The position numbers were made by a program, and so were the translations under genes. This document shows, piece after piece, positions 27,209 to 36,845 of a stretch of 64,000 bases of DNA. The stretch spans positions 62,001 to 126,000 of the forward strand of contig JAFGLJ010000029.1 of NCBI GenBank assembly GCA_016928075.1, given 5' to 3'. The stretch is from Bacteroidales bacterium. Lineage in GTDB: Bacteria > Bacteroidota > Bacteroidia > Bacteroidales > VadinHA17. The notes below the pieces were generated by a model. It ran no database searches. It was not told the origin of the DNA and saw only the letters and a list, made by a program, of their open reading frames with translations. The first letter of the stretch is position 1. Every line of letters starts with the position of its first letter.

Positions 27209-28573
27209 ATGGGGTCCAAAGCTGTCCGGTATAAACAGGAAAAAATTAATCTGCTTTCAAATTTGGTGAGCGGGCATAAAGATAATCTCGTTTACCGGGT
27301 CGCAATAGTTTCACTTATAGTTATTTCAGCCATAACAATTATTCTCAAATTATGGTTAGCGAGTTTTCTGTTACTAATAATATGCCTGCTGACAATTATA
27401 TATACCTGGTTGAGAATAAAACGAGTTATTGACCAGGAAAGAACTGATATCAAAGAATTGATGGAAATCATAGAAAAAGAGGAAAGATATATATCAAACT
27501 TTTCACACAGGATCAGAACTCCCTTGAATAACCTGCCTCTGATAAATGATCTGTTAAGTGAGATGAAGGTGGATAAAGAACAGAAAGAACTGCTTGATAC
27601 ACTTATTTTATCAACAAACAACATGATCTCTGCCCTCAATGAGCTTACAATGAGATCGGCAGGTGAAGTGTCAATTAAACCCCGTAAGAATATCAGGTTC
27701 AATCTGGAACAGACTGTTGACAATACCATTGAATTACTGGGTGTTGAAGAGCCTGGCGAATTAAGACTTGATGTTTCGTGGGATAACAGAATCAAAAAGG
27801 AATATATTGGTGACCCCATAGCAATAAAGCAAATATTTATAGACATCTTCAGCACGTGGTCTACATTGCCGGAATCAGAAAAGCCGAATGTGAATATTTA
27901 TGTTAAACTTAAAGCACGCCATGAACAAACTGATTCTGTTGATTTCATAATAGAAACTGAATCTTCACCTGGAAGTAAATATATCAGTCTGGATAAAGAG
28001 GAAATTGAAAAAAGCCTCTCCAATAAGATAATCAGCCTGATGGGAGGTCAATATTTATACAAAACGCTTGGTAATCATGCGCTGTTCAATTTTACATTGC
28101 CATTGAAAAATGTAATTGAAGAAGAGACTGCAGTTGATGAGAAGATAAAGAAGCTTGATATCGTATCAGGGCAAAAAAAGAAACTATCAGATGCCAGGGT
28201 ACTGCTTGTTGAGGACAATATCAGTAACCAGAGGATTGTAACCATCTCACTGGGATCAAAGGTTAAAAGCATTGATACGGCTACGAATGGAAAGGAAGCT
28301 CTCGACATGTTTGTAAAATCAGATTACGATATTATCCTCATGGATATCAGGCTTCCTGTGCTGGATGGTATAGAAGCCAGCAAAAAGATAAGGGAGATGG
28401 AATCAGGTACAAACAGGTACACTCCCATAATTGCTCTTACAGCAAACGCAATGATAGGAGATAAGGAACAATGTATCGAGGCAGGAATGGACGATTACCT
28501 GAGCAAACCTTTTCAACCTCAGAAACTGCTGGATATGCTGAATAAGTATGTTACCGGACCAGAGCATGCTTAA
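27209..28573 (+). CDS. Hybrid histidine kinase-like protein with degenerate ATPase domain and C-terminal receiver
   Basis: A 454-residue membrane protein with two hydrophobic helices (about 28-66), no periplasmic sensor, a HisKA segment with phosphoacceptor His100 (F-S-H-R-I-R-T-P-L), a weak ATPase region (about 155-300) and a receiver domain (about 329-448) with Asp379 in M-D-I-R-L-P, A-L-T-A-N-A and S-K-P-F. In the ATPase region the N-box asparagine is absent (G-D-P-I-A-I-K-Q-I-F-I-D-I-F) and no D-x-G-x-G is seen; only the late M-G-G motif remains. The receiver looks active, the kinase probably not. No DNA-binding output. Confidence 0.85.
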   Translation: MGSKAVRYKQEKINLLSNLVSGHKDNLVYRVAIVSLIVISAITIILKLWLASFLLLIICLLTIIYTWLRIKRVIDQERTDIKELMEIIEKEERYISNFSHRIRTPLNNLPLINDLLSEMKVDKEQKELLDTLILSTNNMISALNELTMRSAGEVSIKPRKNIRFNLEQTVDNTIELLGVEEPGELRLDVSWDNRIKKEYIGDPIAIKQIFIDIFSTWSTLPESEKPNVNIYVKLKARHEQTDSVDFIIETESSPGSKYISLDKEEIEKSLSNKIISLMGGQYLYKTLGNHALFNFTLPLKNVIEEETAVDEKIKKLDIVSGQKKKLSDARVLLVEDNISNQRIVTISLGSKVKSIDTATNGKEALDMFVKSDYDIILMDIRLPVLDGIEASKKIREMESGTNRYTPIIALTANAMIGDKEQCIEAGMDDYLSKPFQPQKLLDMLNKYVTGPEHA

Positions 28574-30435
28574 TCATTGAGTTTTCTGACCCCGGCCCCG
28601 CCCCCGAAATCCATTCTTTTCAACCTTGCCGATGGTGATGGAATTATTTCCCCGTGGTTTAACAGCTTAATAATATTATCCACCCGCTTAATTGTTTCAT
28701 CATTTGATATAACAATATTAGGCCAGGTACGCTTGAAGTTATCTGAAGGATGTACTTTTGATGTTGAATCAATTATAATGTTCCCCTTAATCTTCCTGAG
28801 GTCACGATGAGGATCAGTGTTAGAAAGAATTTGCCATAAAATTATGCTGTTGTCTTCAAGGTCAACAGTATTATCGACCACAATCAGTACAAGGCCTGTA
28901 ATATTATAATTCAATTCCAGCAGACCGCTGAAATTGATTGACTCCTTTGAAATCCCCGCAAATACAATTGGTATTTCATCGAAAGGCATACCGAGTCGGA
29001 TCTTATCCTTAACCGGTTTAAAAACAGTTAATAAGGCTTCCGGCCTGAAATCTGTATACGGTCTATAAGCAGCTTCCTCCCTGTATTTAAATGTTGCATC
29101 TATTCCCATCTTACCGCCAAAGGAAAAGTTATCAGATGAATGGTCAAGAATATCGAGAGGCCCCTTAGTGATCATTATATGATTATTTATATCAGTATTT
29201 GAGAAGATAGCTTTGGCTATAGCCTTATAATCTCTCAAATCGACATCATCACTGACAACAACTATGAATTTACTGAACATCATCTGTCCGGCACCAAAAA
29301 GTGAATTTATAACTTTCATTCCCTGCCCCGGGTATGTTTTCCTGATCTTTACCAGTACGAGGTTATGTGCAACTCCTTCCGGAGGCATATGCAAGTCCAT
29401 TATTTCCGGTTGTAACGTTAACCTTATTGGTGACAGGAACAACTTCTCTGTAGCCTTTCCTATCCAGGCATCTTCCATGGGAGGCACACCTACTATAGTG
29501 GCAGGGTAAATTGCATCCCGCCTGTGTGTAATGCAAGTTACATGAAATGCAGGATACCAGTCGGCCAGGGAATAGAATCCTGTATGATCACCGAAAGGAC
29601 CCTCCCAAAGGAGATCTTCAGAAGGATCAACATATCCTTCAATGACTATATCAGCATCTTCCGGAACAAACAGATCATTACTGATACATTTGACCATTTT
29701 GACTTTTTTCTTTCTCAGGAATCCTGCAAGTAAATATTCATCAATGCCTTCGGGAAGCGGAGCAGTTGCAGCGTAGGTGTAAACAGGGTCGCCGCCAAGG
29801 ACTACCGAAACAGGCATTTTTTCTCCTTTTTCCTTCCATGCTATAAAATGGTTCGCACCTGTTTTATGCCTGTGCCAGTGCATTCCAGTTGTATTCTTAT
29901 CCATTATTTGCATCCTGTACATGCCGGCATTCACTTCTGCTGTCTCAGGATGCCTGGTATGTACTATCGGAAGGGTTATGAACCGGCCCCCGTCATGTGG
30001 CCAGCATTTAAGTGCAGGCAATATACTGAGATCAGGGTCAGTAATAATATTTTGCTGACATGCTCCCTTTCTCCTTTTTCTGGCAGGGATAAACGAGGCA
30101 AGTTTTGACAGGCCAGGTAGTATTCTCAGTTTTGAGATGAAACCATCAGCCGGTTTACTGAATTTTCTGTATATTTTCTCAATCTCATCAGCTGCATCTT
30201 CAAGGTCCGTACGTCCGATGGCCATGCTCATGCGCTCATCTGATGCAAACATGTTTATAAGCAGGGGAAATGCAGTCCCTGTATTTTTAAATAATAATGC
30301 CTTCCCTTCAGATTTCACAAAACGGTCGGCCATTTCAGCTATTTCAAGCACAGGATCAACGAATTCATCTATTTCCAACAGTTCATCCCTTTCGATGAGT
30401 CGATCGATAAATTGCTTTAAACCTTTGTATGGCAT
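28570..30435 (-). CDS. UbiD-family decarboxylase
   Basis: A 621-residue member of the prenylated-FMN-dependent UbiD family, longer than E. coli UbiD (about 497) and of the size seen in Bacteroidota proteins annotated as menaquinone-pathway or general aromatic-acid decarboxylases. Family marks include N-A-G-M-Y-R-M-Q, H-W-H-R-H-K, and E-G-P-F-G-D-H-T-G-F-Y near the active site. The substrate is not determined by sequence; the UbiX partner that makes prFMN is not in the window. Its stop codon shares the TTAA at 28570-28573 with the convergent kinase gene. Confidence 0.88.
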   Translation of the reverse strand: MPYKGLKQFIDRLIERDELLEIDEFVDPVLEIAEMADRFVKSEGKALLFKNTGTAFPLLINMFASDERMSMAIGRTDLEDAADEIEKIYRKFSKPADGFISKLRILPGLSKLASFIPARKRRKGACQQNIITDPDLSILPALKCWPHDGGRFITLPIVHTRHPETAEVNAGMYRMQIMDKNTTGMHWHRHKTGANHFIAWKEKGEKMPVSVVLGGDPVYTYAATAPLPEGIDEYLLAGFLRKKKVKMVKCISNDLFVPEDADIVIEGYVDPSEDLLWEGPFGDHTGFYSLADWYPAFHVTCITHRRDAIYPATIVGVPPMEDAWIGKATEKLFLSPIRLTLQPEIMDLHMPPEGVAHNLVLVKIRKTYPGQGMKVINSLFGAGQMMFSKFIVVVSDDVDLRDYKAIAKAIFSNTDINNHIMITKGPLDILDHSSDNFSFGGKMGIDATFKYREEAAYRPYTDFRPEALLTVFKPVKDKIRLGMPFDEIPIVFAGISKESINFSGLLELNYNITGLVLIVVDNTVDLEDNSIILWQILSNTDPHRDLRKIKGNIIIDSTSKVHPSDNFKRTWPNIVISNDETIKRVDNIIKLLNHGEIIPSPSARLKRMDFGGGAGVRKLND

Positions 30436-30451
30436 AATATAAAATTTGCTA

Positions 30452-30459
30452 CAAATATA
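30452..30459 (-). promoter_or_regulatory. Candidate -7 element of the ubiD-type gene
   Basis: TATATTTG on the minus strand, an exact TAnnTTTG, 16 nt before the ATG at 30435. The upstream -33 position falls into the tandem repeat and has no clear TTG, so strength is uncertain. Confidence 0.45.
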
Positions 30460-30467
30460 CCAAAGAC

Positions 30468-30561
30468 ATGGAATAATGGATTAATGGATTAATGCATTGA
30501 TTCGCATTCTTTATTATTCGGTTCGCATCAGCGTAATCTGTGTCAATCAGTTTAATCTGCG
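30468..30561. repeat. Short degenerate repeats between ubiD and the RNA gene
   Basis: A TAATGGATTAATGGATT array (30468-30495) is followed by a block with GTAATCTGTGTCAATCAG and TTTAATCTGCGTC (about 30531-30563). Both are short unit types scattered between genes in this phylum; relatives appear at 24877-24931 and 52950-52980. Confidence 0.5.
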
Positions 30562-30565
30562 TCTA

Positions 30566-30968
30566 TAAACAAAAATGGGAATTACTCACGAAGAATAATT
30601 CCCATTTCACTGAAGGCTACCGAAATAATCTTCAGTGCCAGGCTACTGTTATTATGACCGGCTGCATAGCGGCCGAAGCCATTATAACAGCCCTGAACCC
30701 TTGGGTAATACCTGTTAAAGTACTACCTTTGAGCTGCCCTTTCGATTACCCGGAAGTAACCTTAGAGGGCGCAAAGTCATTTCTGACAAAATCATCTAAA
30801 GAACGCTAGGCGACTTTAGCGATTTCCCGGAAGTTAGGCGAACCTGGTTTCCGGTCTGCGGCTCCTTCCTGAAGCAGGCCCTGGAGCCTGTGCGAAATGT
30901 CTTGAGATGCAATTAAGTAAAACAAAACATTTCCTTCATTTGGGAGCGGCCTTTTATCGCTCACCTGG
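30566..30968 (-). ncRNA. Putative free-standing structured RNA of about 400 nt, family not recognised
   Basis: The RNA is bounded by a matching promoter (30975-31006) and a terminator (30573-30607) on the minus strand. In between, long ORFs are absent and hairpins are dense. Stems, given as plus-strand arms: 30944-30948/30958-30962; 30860-30865/30883-30888 enclosing 30868-30871/30875-30878; 30827-30832/30849-30854, with a UUCG-capped inner stem; 30804-30808/30817-30821; 30776-30779/30784-30787 (GAAA loop); 30736-30740/30766-30770 enclosing 30744-30749/30756-30761; 30646-30652/30684-30690; 30608-30615/30630-30637. Size and promoter suggest a housekeeping-type RNA, but tmRNA, RNase P and SRP signatures are not seen. 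Bacteroidales-1 RNA, described with this promoter/terminator layout, is the first known family to test. Confidence 0.65.
30573..30607 (-). terminator. Intrinsic terminator of the structured RNA
   Basis: AAATGGGAATTA (30573-30584) is perfectly complementary to 30596-30607, giving a 12-bp stem with an 11-nt loop. On the minus strand the stem is followed by TTTTTGTTT, a classic rho-independent end. Confidence 0.85.
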
Positions 30969-30974
30969 TATCAA

Positions 30975-31006
30975 CAAATATATATCACTATGCAGGTCTG
31001 GGCAAA
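30975..31006 (-). promoter_or_regulatory. Strong Bacteroidota promoter for the structured RNA
   Basis: TTTG (31003-31006, minus strand), 20 nt, then TATATTTG (30975-30982). Both elements and the spacing match the TTTG / TAnnTTTG consensus. The predicted RNA start is near 30968. Confidence 0.75.
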
Positions 31007-31043
31007 TTTTTTGTGCTGTATATATTAACGTAGTTTAAACATG

Positions 31044-31067
31044 GGTTATTAACAATTGTTAATAACC
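31044..31067. promoter_or_regulatory. Perfect 24-bp palindrome upstream of the RNA promoter
   Basis: GGTTATTAACAA followed directly by its exact reverse complement, with no spacer. It lies 37 nt upstream of the -33 element of the RNA gene and 60 nt downstream of the eno stop. It could be a dimeric regulator's site for the RNA gene. As RNA it could fold into a 10-bp hairpin with an AATT loop ending the eno transcript, though no T-run follows on the minus strand. An 8-bp palindrome GTTTAAAC lies beside it at 31033-31040. Confidence 0.6.
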
Positions 31068-31127
31068 GATACATTCCCTTTATTGATGCGGTTTCAAGAT
31101 CCTTATCCCACTTTCTTTAGCATGGAT

Positions 31128-32408
<1,281 letters not shown>

Positions 32409-32445
32409 TTATATAATTAGTTAAACAAAACTGCAAGATACAAAA

Positions 32446-32478
32446 AAGGGATAAAGAATTATGATTCCCCTATCCCTT
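32446..32478 (-). terminator. Terminator at the end of the ribosomal gene cluster
   Basis: AAGGGATA (32446-32453) pairs perfectly with TATCCCTT (32471-32478). An inner GAAT/ATTC stem (32456-32459/32464-32467) extends the fold. On the minus strand the 3' arm runs into six T residues. It lies 28 nt after the rplQ stop. Confidence 0.75.
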
Positions 32479-32505
32479 ATAGCTCTTTACAGTATTCACT
32501 TATTC

Positions 32506-33207
32506 TTAACTATCTTTTTCTTCATCAGCGTCTTCCGACCTGCCTTCCTCAGGCTTTCTCTCTTCTTCTTCCTTTTTGCCTTCAGCTTTAACCTCAGCCT
32601 TTTTCTTTTCTTCTTTTTCGGCTTCAGCTTTGGCTTCTTCTTGTGTCTCGGATTGCATATCCTCGACATCAATGGTCTCTTCGGATTTCACTTCATCGAT
32701 ATCAGTAGTGGTTTCCACATCGTCAGCAATAGCTCCTTCTACCTTAGCCTTAGCTTCAGCCTTAGCCTGTTCATCAGCCTTAGCCTTACCTGACCCTCTT
32801 CTTCTTCTTGTCGACCTGGTTTTCTTAGCTGTATCCTCAAGCATATTCTCATTATAGTCGACCAGTTCAATAATACACATTTCTGCATTGTCGCCCAGCC
32901 GGTTGCCAGTTTTCAATATCCTTGTGTATCCGCCGGGGCGATCAATGATTTTCGGAGATACTTCCCTGAAGAGTTCTGAAACAGCATATTTATTTTTCAG
33001 GTAACTGAATACAACACGCCGTGAATGTGTTGTATCATCTTTTGACTTGGTTATCAGGGGCTCAATATATGAACGCAAAGCTTTAGCTTTGGCAGTTGTT
33101 GTAGTTATTCTTTTATGCAGGATAAGTGATGAGGCCATATTTGACAACATTGCGTTCCTGTGAGCACTTGTTCTTCCTAAATGGTTAAAGCCTTTATTAT
33201 GTCGCAT
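32506..33207 (-). CDS. rplQ: 50S ribosomal protein L17 (bL17) with long acidic/basic C-terminal extension
   Basis: The first 125 or so residues are a complete bL17 ([12 protein letters not shown]). The remaining 100 or so are a low-complexity tail of Ala, Lys, Glu and Asp, so the protein is nearly twice the E. coli length (127). Bacteroidota L17 often has such a tail; its role is unknown. It is the last gene of the ribosomal cluster, 26 nt after rpoA. Confidence 0.96.
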   Translation of the reverse strand: MRHNKGFNHLGRTSAHRNAMLSNMASSLILHKRITTTTAKAKALRSYIEPLITKSKDDTTHSRRVVFSYLKNKYAVSELFREVSPKIIDRPGGYTRILKTGNRLGDNAEMCIIELVDYNENMLEDTAKKTRSTRRRRGSGKAKADEQAKAEAKAKVEGAIADDVETTTDIDEVKSEETIDVEDMQSETQEEAKAEAEKEEKKKAEVKAEGKKEEEERKPEEGRSEDADEEKDS

Positions 33208-33233
33208 TTCTCTTTCTACTAAGCGGTTTACAA

Positions 33234-34226
33234 TTATTCTTTATCCAGCTTGTACCGACTAACATCCATTCCGAATGAAAGATTCATTGATTCAAGTAGT
33301 TCATCAAGCTCGGTTAACGATTTCTTACCAAAATTCCTGAATTTCAGCAGATCGTTCTTATTAAATTTAACAAGGTCACCCAGTGTATCAACTTCAGCAG
33401 CTTTAAGACAGTTCAGCGCCCTTACAGAAAGGTCCAGATCGACTAGTTTGGTTTTAAGCAGTTGCCTCATATGCAGCACCTCTTCATCAAATTCCGCATG
33501 TGCCAGTTTATCTTCTGAATCGATAGTAATCTTATCATCAGAAAAAAGCATGAAGTGGTATATTAATATTTTTGCTGCTTCTTTGAGTGCATCTTTCGGG
33601 TGTATTGAACCATCTGTATTTATTTCGAGCACAAGTTTTTCATAGTCAGTTTTCTGCTCCACCCTATAGTTTTCTACAGCATACTTAACATTTTTTACTG
33701 GTGTAAAGATTGAATCTACAGCGATAAGTCCAAACTCCGCATCAACCGGTTGATTTTCCTCAGCAGGAACATAGCCCCTGCCTTTGGTAATAAATATTTC
33801 CATCTGCAGTTTGACATCCGATTCCATCGAACATATACGATGATCGGGATTCAGTACTTCAAAGCTGCTTAGGTAATTATTCATATCACCTGCCTTGAAT
33901 TCATTCTGACCGCTGATGGTAACAACTATTTTCTCGCTGTCAATCCCTTCTGTCATTTGTTTAAACCTTACCTGCTTGAGGTTAAGTACAATATCAGTTA
34001 CATCTTCGGTAACTCCTGATAATGTTGAGAATTCATGATCGACACCCTCAATTTTGACTGTAGCAATAGCAAAACCTTCGAGTGATGAAAGGAGTATTCT
34101 CCTCAGGGCGTTACCAACAGTAATACCATATCCCGGCTCAAGGGGGCGGAATTCAAATTTACCATAATGGTTGTCCGCGTCAACCATAATAACTTTATCG
34201 GGCTTCTGGAATGCTAAAATAGCCAT
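33234..34226 (-). CDS. rpoA: RNA polymerase alpha subunit
   Basis: A 330-residue subunit that nucleates core RNA polymerase assembly. The N-terminal dimerisation domain (about 15-230, [11 protein letters not shown]) and the C-terminal domain for UP-element and activator contacts (about 265-320, [11 protein letters not shown] and N-F-G-K-K-S-L-T-E) are both intact. It lies between rpsD and rplQ, the usual alpha-operon place. Confidence 0.98.
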   Translation of the reverse strand: MAILAFQKPDKVIMVDADNHYGKFEFRPLEPGYGITVGNALRRILLSSLEGFAIATVKIEGVDHEFSTLSGVTEDVTDIVLNLKQVRFKQMTEGIDSEKIVVTISGQNEFKAGDMNNYLSSFEVLNPDHRICSMESDVKLQMEIFITKGRGYVPAEENQPVDAEFGLIAVDSIFTPVKNVKYAVENYRVEQKTDYEKLVLEINTDGSIHPKDALKEAAKILIYHFMLFSDDKITIDSEDKLAHAEFDEEVLHMRQLLKTKLVDLDLSVRALNCLKAAEVDTLGDLVKFNKNDLLKFRNFGKKSLTELDELLESMNLSFGMDVSRYKLDKE

Positions 34227-34246
34227 ATATATAATCTTAAATTTTA

Positions 34247-34855
34247 TTACTTAGAGTACAATTCAACAATAAGTTGTTCTTTTATATCTTCAGGTATATC
34301 CTCACGTTGAGGAGTATTCATAAACTTACCAACCATCTGTGAGTCATCCCATTCAAGCCATGAGTAGCTGAGGTGTCTTTTGCCTGCCAGTGAATCAATT
34401 ATTGCTTCTAGCGATTTTGACTTTTCCCTTACGCCAATTATATCTCCGGCTTTAACAAGGGATGATGGTATATTAACCACCTCACCATTTACCGTAATGT
34501 GGCGGTGCGTTACCATTTGCCTTGCAGCTGCCCTTGTTGGAGCAACACCCAGGCGATAAACAACGTTATCGAGCCTTGATTCGAGTAGTTGCAGCAATAC
34601 TTCACCTGTTACACCCTTACTGCGTGATGCATGCTCGAACAGGTTTCTGAACTGTTTCTCAAGCACCCCGTAGGTATATTTGGCTTTTTGTTTTTCTTTC
34701 AACTGGATACCATATTCGGAAGTTTTTCTTCTCCTTTTCATATTACCATGCTGTCCGGGTGGATAATTTTTCCTTTCCAGATGCTTATCGGTACCGAATA
34801 TTGGATCCCCAAATTTCCTGGCTATTTTTGATTTTGGTCCTCTGTATCTTGCCAT
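34247..34855 (-). CDS. rpsD: 30S ribosomal protein S4 (uS4)
   Basis: A 202-residue primary 16S-binding protein. It has the N-terminal R-Y-R-G-P-K segment, an S4 RNA-binding domain (about 93-155, [11 protein letters not shown]) and no N-terminal zinc cysteines. In many bacteria S4 represses the alpha operon; the 39-nt gap upstream is too short for me to propose a site. Confidence 0.98.
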   Translation of the reverse strand: MARYRGPKSKIARKFGDPIFGTDKHLERKNYPPGQHGNMKRRRKTSEYGIQLKEKQKAKYTYGVLEKQFRNLFEHASRSKGVTGEVLLQLLESRLDNVVYRLGVAPTRAAARQMVTHRHITVNGEVVNIPSSLVKAGDIIGVREKSKSLEAIIDSLAGKRHLSYSWLEWDDSQMVGKFMNTPQREDIPEDIKEQLIVELYSK

Positions 34856-34894
34856 TTAAAAAATAGTTTTTATTCTTCTGATTGTTCTTTTTGC

Positions 34895-35284
34895 TTATAC
34901 TCTCCTCCTGTTCGGCGGGCGGCAACCGTTATGCGGTATTGGTGTAACGTCAACTATTTCCATTACTTCAATTCCGCTGTTATGGATTGACCTGATTGCC
35001 GATTCCCTTCCTGAGCCAGGACCTTTAACGAATACTTTAACTTTGCGCAGACCCAGGTCATAGGCAACCCTGGCACAATCCTCGGCTGCCATCTGTGCGG
35101 CATATGGGGTATTCTTTTTTGATCCTTTAAATCCCATCTTACCCGCTGAAGCCCAGGTTATTACCTGCCCTGAATTATTCGTCAGTGAAATAATTATATT
35201 ATTAAATGAAGAGTGTATATGAGCCTGGCCAACAGGTTCAATCTTCACTACTCTCCTTCTGGATGCTCCGGATTTCTTTGCCAT
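34895..35284 (-). CDS. rpsK: 30S ribosomal protein S11 (uS11)
   Basis: 129 residues, full length, with the platform-binding signature [12 protein letters not shown] at the C-terminus and the N-terminal S-F-N-N-I-I-I segment. It follows rpsM by 7 nt. Confidence 0.98.
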   Translation of the reverse strand: MAKKSGASRRRVVKIEPVGQAHIHSSFNNIIISLTNNSGQVITWASAGKMGFKGSKKNTPYAAQMAAEDCARVAYDLGLRKVKVFVKGPGSGRESAIRSIHNSGIEVMEIVDVTPIPHNGCRPPNRRRV

Positions 35285-35291
35285 AATCTAA

Positions 35292-35669
35292 TTATTTAAC
35301 AGCTTTCTTCTTGTTAGCTACAGTTTTCTTTCTTCCCTTGCGTGTACGGGCATTATTTTTAGTACTCTGACCTCTTACCGGCATACCTGTTCTGTGACGT
35401 ATACCACGATAACAGCCGATATCCATTAATCTTTTGATATTCAGCTGCACATCAGATCTGAGTTCACCCTCAAGCTTGTATTCCTCATTCAGGATACGGC
35501 GGATTCTTGTCAACTCATCGTCATTCCAATCCTTAACCTTTTTATCCCAGTCAACCTTGGCTTTTGTCAGTACTTTCTGTGCACTGCTACGCCCTATCCC
35601 GTAAATATATGTAAGGGCCACTTCACCCCTTTTGTTTTTTGGTAAGTCTACACCAACTATTCGTGCCAT
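35292..35669 (-). CDS. rpsM: 30S ribosomal protein S13 (uS13)
   Basis: 125 residues, full length: R-I-V-G-V-D-L-P at the start, Y-I-Y-G-I-G and [14 protein letters not shown] in the basic tail that reaches the P-site tRNA and contacts the large subunit. The order rpmJ-rpsM-rpsK-rpsD is conserved. Confidence 0.98.
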   Translation of the reverse strand: MARIVGVDLPKNKRGEVALTYIYGIGRSSAQKVLTKAKVDWDKKVKDWNDDELTRIRRILNEEYKLEGELRSDVQLNIKRLMDIGCYRGIRHRTGMPVRGQSTKNNARTRKGRKKTVANKKKAVK

Positions 35670-35705
35670 ATACCTTTTATTAAAATGTGTGCAAAGTTAA
35701 GTAAA

Positions 35706-35822
35706 TTATCCCTGTCTCTGTTTAAACTTGGGATTTTTCTTATTTATCACGTACAAGCGTCCTTTTCTCCTGACTATTTTACAGTCAGCACTACGCTTTT
35801 TTAAAGATGCTCTTACTTTCAT
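35706..35822 (-). CDS. rpmJ: 50S ribosomal protein L36 (bL36), zinc-free form
   Basis: A short gene of 38 residues starting M-K-V-R-A-S-L-K-K. Only one Cys (Cys14) remains of the four zinc ligands (CxxC...CxxxxH) of the classic form, so this is the C-minus type. It sits between infA and rpsM as in other Bacteroidota. Confidence 0.95.
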   Translation of the reverse strand: MKVRASLKKRSADCKIVRRKGRLYVINKKNPKFKQRQG

Positions 35823-35833
35823 CACTAAAGTAT

Positions 35834-36052
35834 TTATTTATATCTGAATGTTATTCGTCCCTTTGTCAAATCATATGGCGACATTTCAACCTTTACCCTG
35901 TCACCTGGTAATATTTTTATATAGTTCATTCTCATTTTCCCCGAGATATGAGCTGTAATAACGTGACCATTTTCAAGCTCAACCCTGAACATAGCATTGG
36001 AGAGAGCTTCAATTATTGTTCCGTCCTGTTCTATAGAAGGTTGCTTTGCCAT
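35834..36052 (-). CDS. infA: Translation initiation factor IF-1
   Basis: 72 residues, a single S1/OB domain, [11 protein letters not shown] at the start and T-K-G-R-I-T-F-R at the end. It occupies the A site of the 30S subunit during initiation. The gene lies between map (4 nt) and rpmJ. Confidence 0.98.
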   Translation of the reverse strand: MAKQPSIEQDGTIIEALSNAMFRVELENGHVITAHISGKMRMNYIKILPGDRVKVEMSPYDLTKGRITFRYK

Positions 36053-36056
36053 ATTA

Positions 36057-36836
36057 TTAAATCTTATTTAATTCTTCATCAATATATTTGAAAGTAGTTA
36101 ATACATCAGCCTTATTTCTACCCACTGCTACAGCATACTCAAAATGTGCCGAGGGTTTACCATCGGCTGTTCTTACAGTCCATCCATCCTTCATCTGCCT
36201 TACACTTCTTCCTCCCATATTTATCATTGGCTCTATACAGATAACCAGTCCTTTTCTCAGTTTAGGTCCTCTGCCTCTTTTACCGTAGTTTGGTATTTCC
36301 GGAGACTCATGCAGGTTTCTGCCCAGCCCGTGTCCAACAAGTTCCCTCACCACCGAGTATCCGCCACTCTCTGCTTTATTCTGTACGGCCCATGAAATAT
36401 CTCCAACCCTGTTACCTGCAATAGCTTGCTTCACTCCTTCTTCAAGCGATTCCCTGGTATATTTCATCAGTCTTCTTTTTTCATCATCTACCTCACCTAC
36501 AGGGAAGGTAAAGGCACTATCACCGTAATATCCCTCAAGCAATACTCCACAGTCAATTGATATAATATCGCCATCCTGCAGGATATAATTTGACGGGATA
36601 CCATGAACAACTTCATCATTTACAGAGGTGCAGAGGGTGTTTGGAAAATTATTATATCCCTTAAAACCCGGAACCGCTTTATGATCGCGTATAAACTCTT
36701 CGGCAACCCTGTCAAGTTCAAGGGTAGTGATTCCAGGCCTGATGATTTTTGCCATTTCGGCAAGTGTTTTTGACACAAGCTGGTTACTCGATCTGAGCAA
36801 TTCAATCTGTTCCTCTGTTTTTATATTCAACATCAA
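36057..36836 (-). CDS. map: Methionine aminopeptidase, type I
   Basis: Removes the initiator methionine from new proteins. The 259 residues carry the five pita-bread metal ligands: Asp in S-I-D-C-G, Asp in Y-G-D-S-A, His in G-H-G-L-G-R, Glu in E-P-M-I-N and Glu in H-F-E-Y-A. No N-terminal SH3-like extension, so it is type Ia. Start at 36836 or the next ATG at 36833. It follows secY; adk, often between the two elsewhere, is absent here. Confidence 0.96.
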   Translation of the reverse strand: MMLNIKTEEQIELLRSSNQLVSKTLAEMAKIIRPGITTLELDRVAEEFIRDHKAVPGFKGYNNFPNTLCTSVNDEVVHGIPSNYILQDGDIISIDCGVLLEGYYGDSAFTFPVGEVDDEKRRLMKYTRESLEEGVKQAIAGNRVGDISWAVQNKAESGGYSVVRELVGHGLGRNLHESPEIPNYGKRGRGPKLRKGLVICIEPMINMGGRSVRQMKDGWTVRTADGKPSAHFEYAVAVGRNKADVLTTFKYIDEELNKI

Positions 36837-36845
36837 AGAACGTTT

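Noticed and set aside
30566..30968. tmRNA, RNase P RNA, SRP RNA or 6S RNA
   Set aside because: No tRNA-like ends or tag ORF with the usual A-L-A-A ending, no GAGGAAAGTCC/ACAGAA core, no SRP GGAAG/AGCAGCC motif, and too long for 6S RNA. A short frame ending in A-K-V-A occurs but lacks all other tmRNA parts.
32461..32793. Plus-strand ORF rich in Phe, Leu and Ser opposite rplQ
   Set aside because: It is the antisense shadow of the Lys/Glu/Ala-rich L17 tail; composition mirrors that tail, and it lacks a promoter.
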